64,000 nucleotides of DNA. Origin: Emticicia sp. C21. GTDB taxonomy: Bacteria; Bacteroidota; Bacteroidia; Cytophagales; Spirosomataceae. Under the pieces are notes generated by a model that saw only the letters and a list, made by a program, of their open reading frames with translations, ran no database searches and was not told the DNA's origin. Positions 10,201 through 17,923 of the stretch are shown here, one piece after another. The stretch spans positions 208,580-272,579 of the forward strand of contig NZ_QVMT01000008.1 of the NCBI RefSeq assembly GCF_003418935.1, read 5' to 3'. Numbering within the stretch: the first letter of the stretch is position 1; every line of letters starts with the position of its first letter. The position numbers and the translations under genes are program-made.

Positions 10201-11190
10201 ATCTGCTAAATCTTCTTTTGCCCATACGTTATTTCCACGTGTATTTGTATAATTGGTTGTCCCATCAAAATGCCAGCCATTGGTAGCCCCAAGCGAAGGA
10301 TTTGCAGGCATAAATTTGGTATAAGGGTTCGTGACAATTGTACGAGCTCCGTGAATGGGGCTCTCCAGTGGATAGTCAAAAACATTGTAACTATTTGCCA
10401 CTAAAGGTTGAAGGAAATTGAAAGTTTGTCTGGCATTGGCAGGTTGCTCATCACAAATATGAGGCTCCTGTCTGTGCTGAGGCGTTCCAAAATTGCAATG
10501 AATAATCTGGTCGATAGTAGATACAATCTCTCCTGAAACGGCATCTACTTTCACACTCCAGTGACTCTTATGATCTTTTGTATATATTTGAACATTCCAT
10601 ACTAACTGAACACCGGGCTTAGGCGTTTTACCCTCTATCTTAGCCCCAGTAAACCAATACAACTTCACATCAATATTTTCATTTGATAAATCGGCATTGG
10701 TATAAACAGCTTTGCTTATTTGTCCGTTCGCTAACTTAATCACATTTACTTCTTTGTTGTTAGCCTGATTATTAGGCAGATTCAGGCTTGCAGCCGCTTT
10801 TGAAATAGCACTCACAGGTGTTAGCTGTATAGCTGAAACACTCGTCGGAGCTTTTGAAGCGATGTCTTCAAGAAAATTATTACCTACATGAATGACTTTC
10901 TCATTAGCAAATGTAGCATTCAATATACCATTATACACTTCTACTGACTGATAGTTCTGGATATAATAAACGTGATACCAACCAGTACTTGGCGAAAGGT
11001 AAGCGCTTGAAATACCCATTTCTCTCAGGTCATTAGCCGAAAGCTTGTAAGTTGAAGCATTAGCTGTGAGATATTCCTTTACTTTCTCAACTTCTTTTTG
11101 TGCCTGCACCTGAAAAGAACATAAGAGTACAAGCAAGAGCAGACACCAGTTTTGGCAGGCTCTGTTTTTGATTCGTAAATGTGTTAGCAT
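7270..11190 (-). CDS. Secreted M36 (fungalysin) metallopeptidase with two Ig-like repeats
   Basis: A 1306-residue extracellular zinc protease. Residues 1-30 are a signal peptide ending VQAQ. A fungalysin propeptide (FTP/PepSY-like) region follows at about 40-230. The catalytic domain lies at about 265-690 with HEYGH (H459, E460, H463), and the third zinc ligand is E487 in GGEGWSD. Then come a beta-sandwich spacer, a pre-peptidase C-terminal-like domain around 860-950 (GTTYILVISTYDNG), one divergent Ig-like unit, and two close Ig-like repeats of about 80 residues (RCG..TL.ASGC..GTINWY) at about 1087-1230. The C-terminal 70 residues (AGKTITLNPGFQAGGTETF) match the domain often called 3-coathanger stack in Cytophagales surface proteins. 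It is a paralogue of the next gene upstream. The start is the ATG just before the signal peptide. Confidence 0.92.
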   Translation of the reverse strand: MLTHLRIKNRACQNWCLLLLVLLCSFQVQAQKEVEKVKEYLTANASTYKLSANDLREMGISSAYLSPSTGWYHVYYIQNYQSVEVYNGILNATFANEKVIHVGNNFLEDIASKAPTSVSAIQLTPVSAISKAAASLNLPNNQANNKEVNVIKLANGQISKAVYTNADLSNENIDVKLYWFTGAKIEGKTPKPGVQLVWNVQIYTKDHKSHWSVKVDAVSGEIVSTIDQIIHCNFGTPQHRQEPHICDEQPANARQTFNFLQPLVANSYNVFDYPLESPIHGARTIVTNPYTKFMPANPSLGATNGWHFDGTTNYTNTRGNNVWAKEDLADDDEITAGASPNSATLDFNYPYSQTTGTAAANRDAAITNLFYWNNLIHDVLLKYGFDEPSGNFQKINTTGQGLGNDYVYADAQDGSGTNNANFGTPPDGQNPRMQMYIFDDGGSPAYTPDSDFDNGVMTHEYGHGWSNRLTGGPANVSCLQNAEQGGEGWSDYLALMLTTNWSSLSPNLASANISRSMGTYVLGESTNGGGIRPYPYSYDMANVNPLITYGKITDYSIPHGIGSIWATMLWDMTWEIIMQDGQIVNNIYTTPAAITDMRGNIAALKLVNEGLRLQPCSPSFVDARNAILTADQNLFGGRYKCAIWKAFARRGLGMNASTGVSTDDLTVVEDFTPFTDRPLSSAKFVTVCSNTAFAYTATTATAGTTTFSWSRPAVTGISNSAGSGNSSSINETLINTTKLPIVVTYYFLLTPSSCQAPQAVKVTVNPRPTPAVATYAVCQNGAVPGGQGLVGVGTSTTLLHGTLTTSSPTYRRGDGNNITYYWASSVGTAVHYKTHTFTPTSNGTVSIELIDGTFDGFTPYDGYMTLYHTSFNPTTPAVNFVRGDDDSGTKTYAPRIVQNLTAGTTYILVISTYDNGVTGDYTLQATSPIFKNVSDWYTASSGGSSLFRGNIFNPVGVANSGIPNTSTPITKTFYLADSSAVGCRTPTTFTVNPASVGGTVAGSTTVCFDTNSGTLTLSGHTGSVVRWESSTDGFTNLITQIANTTTTLNYSNITQTTQFRAVVKSGACTAVNSAIATITRSNATIPTGIGASRCGSGSVTLTASGCPGGTINWYNLASGGSSIATGTSYPTPSLSSTTTYQITCTLNGCTSGRVSVTATITPIPNAPIGTGGSRCGEGSVTLLASGCSGGTVMWYNVASGGSAIFTGGTYATPNLNTTTTYYAACNVGGCTSNRVPVVATININATYTGSQTAGTYRVSQSITSTANVANGVNYIAGKTITLNPGFQAGGTETFLAVILGCEAGLH

Positions 11191-11679
11191 AGAGATATTG
11201 TTATAGATATACAGTAAAAATTATTAATGATTTTAATAAAATCACAGCATACATTTAAAGTAACTGCAGAAGTTCTGGTGGTGAATTCTAAAGAATAATG
11301 AACCTTTTGGTAAGAAATTATACTAAAATCAAATCAGGAAATAATATACAATTAGTTTATCGCTAAGGTTAACATATCATTATTCTGGACAGTAAAACGG
11401 TAAAATCGGGTAAGATTCTTTGTGTACATGGCTTAATATTCTACTTCTCTGAAATAAACCTCTATTTTACGGCAAAATCATGTCTAAAACAACATCTATT
11501 TACTAAACGGCTACGTATATAGAAGCTTTTTTTACTTTAGAAAATAGTTAATTTCAAAGCATAATACGCAGATTATATTATGGGTTTATTTTTACTACTC
11601 AATAAAGCAAAACGTCCAACCTTTACTGGACGGACGTTTTCACATTAATCTTTGTCAGAATATTTTATCTCTCACTTTG
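11191..11679. other. Intergenic stretch between the two M36 genes
   Basis: 489 bases, AT-rich. It holds the terminator of the larger protease at 11609-11640 and presumably the promoter of the smaller one. A short dyad, TGATTTT/AAAATCA, lies near 11227-11243. I see no gene here. Confidence 0.4.
11609..11640 (-). terminator. Hairpin terminator of the larger M36 gene
   Basis: Perfect 9-bp arms, AAAACGTCC at 11609-11617 and GGACGTTTT at 11632-11640. On the minus strand it reads into a T run, 40 bases after the stop codon. It resembles the hairpin after the paralogue at 7212-7243. Confidence 0.65.
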
Positions 11680-14600
11680 TTAATCCGGACTCTGGTTACA
11701 TTCCAGAATTCTGGCGGTAAATGTTTCATTACCCCCTGCCTGAAAGCCAGGTGTTAAAATAATGGACTTTCCTGCAAAATAACTCGTGCCTGTACTTATG
11801 TCAGATGCACTTGTGATACTTTGCGAAGCTCTATAAGTTCCGGCAGCTTGATTGCCCAAGGCATAAGTAATATTTGTATTAATGACAGCCAATACAGACA
11901 CTCTTGAAGAAACACAAGACCCTATGACACAAGCCACATAGTAAGTGGTATTGGAAGAAATACTTGGAGTAATAAATGTACCACCTGCACCTACAGCAGA
12001 GCCTCCGGTAGCAGTTGCATACCAATTAAGTGTGCCTCCGCTACAACCCGTAGCTGTCAGGTTAACAGTACCCGTACCACATCGGCTGGCATTAACAGGG
12101 GTTGGTGCGCCGGGAACAGGATTAATAGTAGCAGTAATAGCCACTCTATTTGAAGTACAAATGCCAATAGTGCAACTGATGTAATAAGTTGTGGTAACCG
12201 TGAGATTCTGCGTTGCATAACTCGTTCCGGCAGCAATAGCAGAGCCCCCGCTATTGGCAGTATACCAGTTAATAGTACCACCTGTACAACCGGTAGCGGT
12301 TAGGGTTATCACTCCTGCCCCACAACTACTGCCATTGTTTGGTGTAGGTGCCGTTGGGTTTGGATTAACCGTTGCTACCACCGGTTTTCTGGCAGAAATA
12401 CAAGTACCTACTGTACAACTTACATGATAAGTTGTGGTAGTTGTAAGATTAGGGATATTATAACTTGTCCCGGTAGTAAGTAATGAGCCTCCACTGGCGG
12501 CATTATACCAGTTAATAGCTCCCCCTGCGCAACCAGTTGCAGTCAGATTTACACTGCCGGCTCCACATCTGCTTACATCAGTCACTGACGGAACATCAGG
12601 TATTGGGTTTATAGTAGCTGTTACAGCTATTCTATTTGATGAACAAGGCCCTACAATGCAAGCTACATAATATGTTGTCGTAGTTGAAAGCCCTGGTGTA
12701 GCATAACTAGTTCCGGTTGCAATGGCTGAACCACCACTACTAGCCGTATACCAGTTAATGTTTCCACCTGCACAACCTGTTGCTGTAAGCATTATCGAAC
12801 CTGAATCACAACGGCTGGCACCAGTCGGCGTAGGTGCACCAGGTGCCGGATTAACGGTTGCCACTGCAGGTACTCTGTTAGAAACGCATGGTCCAAGCGT
12901 ACAACCGGCATAATAGGTTGTCGTACTGGCTATATTGGGTGTATTAAAACTTGTTCCGGTTGCCATAGCTGAGCCACCGATACTTGCTGTATACCAGTTA
13001 ATAGTACCACCTATACAACCCGAAGCAGATAATGTTACTGAACCTACATCACAGCGGCTATTACCAGTGGTTGAAGGTGTACTTGGAACAGGATTAACGA
13101 TAGCTGTTATAGATACTCTATCAGAAGCACAAGCGCCTACGACACAACTGATATAATAAGTAACAGAGTTTGTAAGATTTCCTGTAGTATAGCTTGTCCC
13201 AACTGATATGGCAAGCCCACCACTCGTAGTAGTATACCAGTAAACATCTCCACCAGAACAGCCTGCGCTTATAAGTGTTACAGTTCCTGGCCCGCAACGA
13301 TTTACATTGGTTGAAGTTGGTGCAGCTGGCCCGGGATTAACAGTGGCAACTACAGGCACTTTGGTTGATGAACAAGCACCTAGTACACAAGCCACATAAT
13401 AAGTGGTAGTGGCAGAAATAGCAGGTGTAGCATATGTTTCGCCGGTTGCAATAGCAGATCCTCCACTATTAGAAGTAAACCAACTCAAGGTACCACCTCC
13501 GGCGCAACCTACGGCTGTAAGTGTTACAGAACCTGTGCCACAACGACTTCCATCTGTACCCGATGGAGCAGAGAGACTTCCTGCAGATATAGTAGCTGTT
13601 ATAGACGCTCTGCCACTGGAAACGCAATTATTAACTGTGCAATTGACATAATAGGTTGTGGTAGTAGATAAACTTGGGGTAGTAAAACTCGTACCTGTAG
13701 CAATTGAAGAGCCACCATTCATTGCTGTAAACCAATTGATAGTACCATTGCCACAACCTGTTGCCATAAGTGTTACAGTACCAGCGCCACATCGTCCTCC
13801 ATTTACTGGAATAGGATTATCCGGTATTTGGGTAATAGTAGCGGTTACAGAAGCACGAACAGAATTACAATTATTAATAGTGCATCCTACATAATAAGTC
13901 GTTGTTATTGAGAGTGTCGGGGTAGTATAGCTTGTACCTGTAGCTATGGGTGAGCCTCCGCTAATAGCTGTATACCAGTTTAGCGTACCATTGGTACAAC
14001 CAGTTGCTGTTAGCATTAGGGCTGCATTACCACAACTGCTGCTTCCTAAGGTTACTGGTAAGGTGGTAGAGGTAATCGTGGCTGTTACAGGGACTCTTCC
14101 ATCACCACAATTACTAACCGAACAATTCACATAATAAGTAGTGGTAGTAGATAGGTTCGGGGTAGTATAGCTTGTACCTGTAGCGATTACTGAGCCTCCA
14201 CTTGCTGCAGTGTACCAATTGACAGTACCACTTGTACAACCCGTAGCTGTTAATGTTAACGATCCTACATCGCAACGACCGGCTCCAGTAGCTATGGGAG
14301 AATCTCCCGGTAGATAGGTAATGGTGGCAATACTAGAATACTGCTCACTACAAGCTCCGCTTTTTACAATAGCTCTATACTGGGTAGTTTGAGTTAGGTT
14401 TATAAAAGTAAGAGTAGTAGTGGCACCATTGATAATGGTAATATCATTAAAATTATTAGTAGAAGACTCCCATCTGACAACAGAGCCCACATGTCCTGCT
14501 AAAGTAAGCGTTCCGGTATTATTGCTAGAACAAACTGTTGTGCTCCCTGCCAGGTTGCCGCCTATGGTATATGGATTAATTGTAAAGGTCGTTTGAGTAC

Positions 14601-17529
14601 GACATGCAGCCTCTGGTGAACTAGCGTAAAATATAGTTGTGCCCGGAGTAGATGTATTCGGAATACCGGAGCCTTCAACCCCAACAGGATTAAATACATT
14701 TCCGGTTGCTATCGGTGTTCCGCCAGAGCTGGTGGTATACCATTGTACAAAGCCTCCAAAAACTGGCGAAGTAGCCTGGATTCTGTAAGTTCCTGTATAA
14801 CCACTACTATAAGTGGAACCTACTAATATATAGGTAGTTCCTGCAACTACCGGATAAGTTATACTGGCGTACCAACCGTACCCGCTGTCATCATCACCCA
14901 TTAAAAAATTATTGGCTGGGGTATTGGGGTCAAAAGAATTTTGATAAAGTGTGATATAATTATCAACAGAATTACCATTTAAAATGGCTTCTGTTGTCTC
15001 GAAAGTTACATAGCCGGAAATAGTTGGTGTAAAAGTATGTGTCTGATAATAAACACTGGTACCTGATGAATAATATGTAGTTGTTGCGTTCCCATATCCT
15101 CTTATATAGCTTGGAGAATTGCTGGTTAAAGTGCCATTAACAATATTTGTATTTACGCTTGAAGCCATTACCAAGCCCTCTCCTTCAGGTACTGAATTAT
15201 CTTTACAAACAGCATATGCACCGACTTCTGCCACAGGCGATGGATTTACGATAACTGCTACATCCTGAGAAGAAAGACACGAACTTGGTGTTAAATAGAA
15301 TTTATAAACAACTGTGATGGCCTGCCCGGTAGTATTTATCAGTGCTTCATTGATCATATTAGTATTACCACTCGCTGCAGGATTACTGATTCCTACGACC
15401 GCTGCACGTGTCCAGTTATAGGTGGTTGTACCACCTGCTGATGTAGTAGCGGTATAAGCAAGTGGGCTGCCTGAACAGATCGTAACATTCAGTGGCGAAG
15501 TTAATTGTCTGTCTGTAGCCGGTGTAAAATCTTCTGTTATATACGTATCATCAGAACTTACTCCTGTTGATGCATTTACACCCAAGCCACGGCGAGCAAA
15601 TGCTTTCCAGATTGAACATTTATAACGCCCGTTGAATAATAATGAATCGGCTTTCAGAATAGCGTTACGGGCATCTATAAAACTTGGACTGCAAGGCTGT
15701 AATCTTAAGCCTTCATTTACCAGCTTAAATGCTGCTGCATTTCCTACTAATTCTGTTGTATTATAGATATTGTTAATAATGCGGTTATCCTGCATAATAA
15801 TTTCCCAGGTCATATCCCATAACATCGTTGCCCAGATTGAACCTATCCCGTGTGGAATAGCATAAGTAGCTACCTTTCCATAAGTTACCGGAGCATTGAT
15901 ATTAGCCATATCGTAAGAATATCGATATGGGCGGATACCATCACCTGAGGTAGGTTCTGTCAATACATAGGTACCAATTCCTCTGGGAATGTTGGCACTT
16001 GTGATAGTTGGAGTCATTAAAGACCAGTCTGTTGTCAGCATCAGACCCAGATAATCGCTCCAGCCCTCGCCCCCTTGTTCATCATTCCAGAGACAATCTA
16101 CGTTGGCCGGGCCACCTGTTAATCTGATGGACCAACCATGACCATATTCATGGGCAATTACAGCATTATCAAAATCTGAATCAGGTTGGTATTGCGGGCT
16201 CCCGCCTGTGTTCCACAAAAACATCTGCATCCGAGGATTAGCCCCATCGGCTGGTGTGTAGAAATTGGCATTATTACTTCCTGAGCCATCTTGTGCATCG
16301 GCATATACAAAGTCGTTGCCATTGCCACCCCTACTCATATTGTTTTGCTGGAAATTGCCTGCAGGTTCATCAAACCCGTATTTCCACAATACATCATGTA
16401 TCAGGTTGTTCCAGTAGAAAAGATTGGTAATAGCTGCATTCTGATTAGCCAGGTAAGTATTAGGTCCTTGTGTATATGAATAATCAAACTCTAAAGATGG
16501 TGAATCAGGGCTTGCCCCTATCGACCACTCATTATCAGCACTTCTGTCTTCTTTAGCCCAGACATTATTACCTCTGGTATTGGTATAGTTATTTGTACCA
16601 TCAGTATGCCAACCATTGGTATTACCCGGGCCAGTACCGGCTCCCGTAAATTTTGTGTAAGGATTAGTTACAATTGTTCTGCTACCATGATTCGGACTTT
16701 CTACAGGATAATCGAATACATTATAGCTATTAGGTGCTAAGGTCTGAGGCTTATTATTCTCTTTTGCCTGACTGGCATGCGCAAGAGCAGTAGCTTCATT
16801 TGGGAGATGTGTATGTTCACGCCCTCCGAAACTACAACGAATGATTTTATCTGAAGTCTTTAAAACATCTCCTGTAATGGCATCCAGTTGAACACTCCAG
16901 GCATTTTTATGGTCTTTCGTCGTTATTCTGACATCCCACGAAAGTTTCACCTTAGGCACATCTTTTTTACCCTCACTATTATTGTAGGTTACCCAATAGA
17001 GTTTTACTTCAATATTTTCGTTAGATAGTTCTGCATTAGTATATACTGCCTTAGTGATTTGTCCGTTTGCCAACCTCACAACATTTTGTTCCTTATTATT
17101 AGTTGGGCTATGCGCGAGATTCAGACTTAGAGCAGCTTTTGCCATTGCATTAACAGGGCTCATCAATAACCCTATCGAATCGCCTGGAATCCTGGCGGCT
17201 ATATTTCCTACAAAACTATTGGCTATATGCGCTACATTATCATTGACTATCGTTGCATTCAGTAATCCATTATATACCTCTATTGATTGATAAGTCTGGT
17301 TGAAATAAACATGATACCAACCTGTAGTAGGCGATAAATAGGCACTTGAGATAGACATTTCGTCAATATCTTTGGCCGTTAATTGATACTTCGTGGTGTT
17401 AGCTCGCAGGTAGGTCTTTATTTTTTCAACTTCTTTTTGGGCATGAAGCGTAAGCGATAAAGTCAAAGCAAACAATAGCAAGTAGCATTTTCTATAAATG
17501 CTGTTTTTAGAAAGTAGATGTTTGGTCAT
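11680..17529 (-). CDS. Secreted M36 (fungalysin) metallopeptidase with ten Ig-like repeats
   Basis: A 1949-residue paralogue of the adjacent protease. It has a signal peptide ending LHAQ near residue 31, an FTP-type propeptide about 40-230, and a catalytic domain with HEYGH (H460, E461, H464) and E488 in GGEGWSD. A PPC-like beta domain (GTTYILVGSTYSSG) follows around 860-960, then one divergent Ig-like unit, then ten tandem units of about 80 residues at about 1081-1885. The unit core is RCG.G.LTATGC..GTINWYTA and its end is TTTYYV.C. It closes with the same C-terminal domain (AGKSIILTPGFQAGGNETF) as its neighbour, which may be an export or anchoring signal. No classical type 9 CTD motif was identified. 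The extra 643 residues relative to the paralogue are almost entirely the eight additional repeats. Confidence 0.92.
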   Translation of the reverse strand: MTKHLLSKNSIYRKCYLLLFALTLSLTLHAQKEVEKIKTYLRANTTKYQLTAKDIDEMSISSAYLSPTTGWYHVYFNQTYQSIEVYNGLLNATIVNDNVAHIANSFVGNIAARIPGDSIGLLMSPVNAMAKAALSLNLAHSPTNNKEQNVVRLANGQITKAVYTNAELSNENIEVKLYWVTYNNSEGKKDVPKVKLSWDVRITTKDHKNAWSVQLDAITGDVLKTSDKIIRCSFGGREHTHLPNEATALAHASQAKENNKPQTLAPNSYNVFDYPVESPNHGSRTIVTNPYTKFTGAGTGPGNTNGWHTDGTNNYTNTRGNNVWAKEDRSADNEWSIGASPDSPSLEFDYSYTQGPNTYLANQNAAITNLFYWNNLIHDVLWKYGFDEPAGNFQQNNMSRGGNGNDFVYADAQDGSGSNNANFYTPADGANPRMQMFLWNTGGSPQYQPDSDFDNAVIAHEYGHGWSIRLTGGPANVDCLWNDEQGGEGWSDYLGLMLTTDWSLMTPTITSANIPRGIGTYVLTEPTSGDGIRPYRYSYDMANINAPVTYGKVATYAIPHGIGSIWATMLWDMTWEIIMQDNRIINNIYNTTELVGNAAAFKLVNEGLRLQPCSPSFIDARNAILKADSLLFNGRYKCSIWKAFARRGLGVNASTGVSSDDTYITEDFTPATDRQLTSPLNVTICSGSPLAYTATTSAGGTTTYNWTRAAVVGISNPAASGNTNMINEALINTTGQAITVVYKFYLTPSSCLSSQDVAVIVNPSPVAEVGAYAVCKDNSVPEGEGLVMASSVNTNIVNGTLTSNSPSYIRGYGNATTTYYSSGTSVYYQTHTFTPTISGYVTFETTEAILNGNSVDNYITLYQNSFDPNTPANNFLMGDDDSGYGWYASITYPVVAGTTYILVGSTYSSGYTGTYRIQATSPVFGGFVQWYTTSSGGTPIATGNVFNPVGVEGSGIPNTSTPGTTIFYASSPEAACRTQTTFTINPYTIGGNLAGSTTVCSSNNTGTLTLAGHVGSVVRWESSTNNFNDITIINGATTTLTFINLTQTTQYRAIVKSGACSEQYSSIATITYLPGDSPIATGAGRCDVGSLTLTATGCTSGTVNWYTAASGGSVIATGTSYTTPNLSTTTTYYVNCSVSNCGDGRVPVTATITSTTLPVTLGSSSCGNAALMLTATGCTNGTLNWYTAISGGSPIATGTSYTTPTLSITTTYYVGCTINNCNSVRASVTATITQIPDNPIPVNGGRCGAGTVTLMATGCGNGTINWFTAMNGGSSIATGTSFTTPSLSTTTTYYVNCTVNNCVSSGRASITATISAGSLSAPSGTDGSRCGTGSVTLTAVGCAGGGTLSWFTSNSGGSAIATGETYATPAISATTTYYVACVLGACSSTKVPVVATVNPGPAAPTSTNVNRCGPGTVTLISAGCSGGDVYWYTTTSGGLAISVGTSYTTGNLTNSVTYYISCVVGACASDRVSITAIVNPVPSTPSTTGNSRCDVGSVTLSASGCIGGTINWYTASIGGSAMATGTSFNTPNIASTTTYYAGCTLGPCVSNRVPAVATVNPAPGAPTPTGASRCDSGSIMLTATGCAGGNINWYTASSGGSAIATGTSYATPGLSTTTTYYVACIVGPCSSNRIAVTATINPIPDVPSVTDVSRCGAGSVNLTATGCAGGAINWYNAASGGSLLTTGTSYNIPNLTTTTTYHVSCTVGTCISARKPVVATVNPNPTAPTPNNGSSCGAGVITLTATGCTGGTINWYTANSGGSAIAAGTSYATQNLTVTTTYYISCTIGICTSNRVAITATINPVPGAPTPVNASRCGTGTVNLTATGCSGGTLNWYATATGGSAVGAGGTFITPSISSNTTYYVACVIGSCVSSRVSVLAVINTNITYALGNQAAGTYRASQSITSASDISTGTSYFAGKSIILTPGFQAGGNETFTARILECNQSPD
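11875..14290 (-). repeat. Ten tandem ~240-bp coding repeats (Ig-like units)
   Basis: Inside the larger protease gene, ten in-frame units of about 240 bp encode RCG.G-TLTATGC-GGT-NWY modules. Units 1, 3, 6, 7 and 9 look closest to each other. Two homologous units lie in the smaller paralogue at about 7500-7930. Confidence 0.85.
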
Positions 17530-17923
17530 AAAAGTTTATCAATGTAATAAAACATAAGTCATCAGCATTATGTGGCCAATCAATCAGCACAGATGAACCA
17601 AGGCCAAGCCTGAAAAACAGACTATTGATTCAAAAGTTTTAGGATTTTGTAAAATAAATGTGAGGAATTTCACACAGCAAAACGATAAAAGGAAGCTTCT
17701 TTTACCGAATAATGAATAGTTGACATAATCAAAGCGTTTGAAATAGTATATTAATTATCCACCAAATTTAGTAAACAGACAATTAAGGGTGAAGTATACG
17801 GCAAAAATATGGGAAAAGCAATTTTTTTATTTTGGAGGTATATATTCTATCAAACAAAATGGAGAAAATGATTATATAAATCATTTTCTCCATTTTGTTA
17901 AAGCCCAATTAATTCCAATCCTA
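17530..17923. other. Intergenic stretch upstream of the larger M36 gene
   Basis: 394 bases. It contains the long hairpin terminator of the permease gene at 17853-17899. A possible minus-strand -7 box (TAAATTTG, complement of 17763-17770) lies 234 bases from the protease start. Nothing else is recognised. Confidence 0.35.
17853..17899 (-). terminator. Long-arm hairpin terminator of the permease operon
   Basis: Perfect 20-bp arms at 17853-17872 and 17880-17899 around a 7-base loop, about 25 bases beyond the stop of the permease gene. The stem is AT-rich with GGAGAAAATG in the left arm. Confidence 0.7.

Noticed and set aside
11945..14134. A row of repeated plus-strand open frames in the second M36 gene, resembling a tandem gene array
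   Set aside because: Antisense to the ten Ig-like units; the minus-strand protein is clearly the real product.
11875..14290. Regularly spaced similar sequences that could suggest a CRISPR array
   Set aside because: The units are about 240 bp, in frame, and encode a conserved protein module; there are no spacers.
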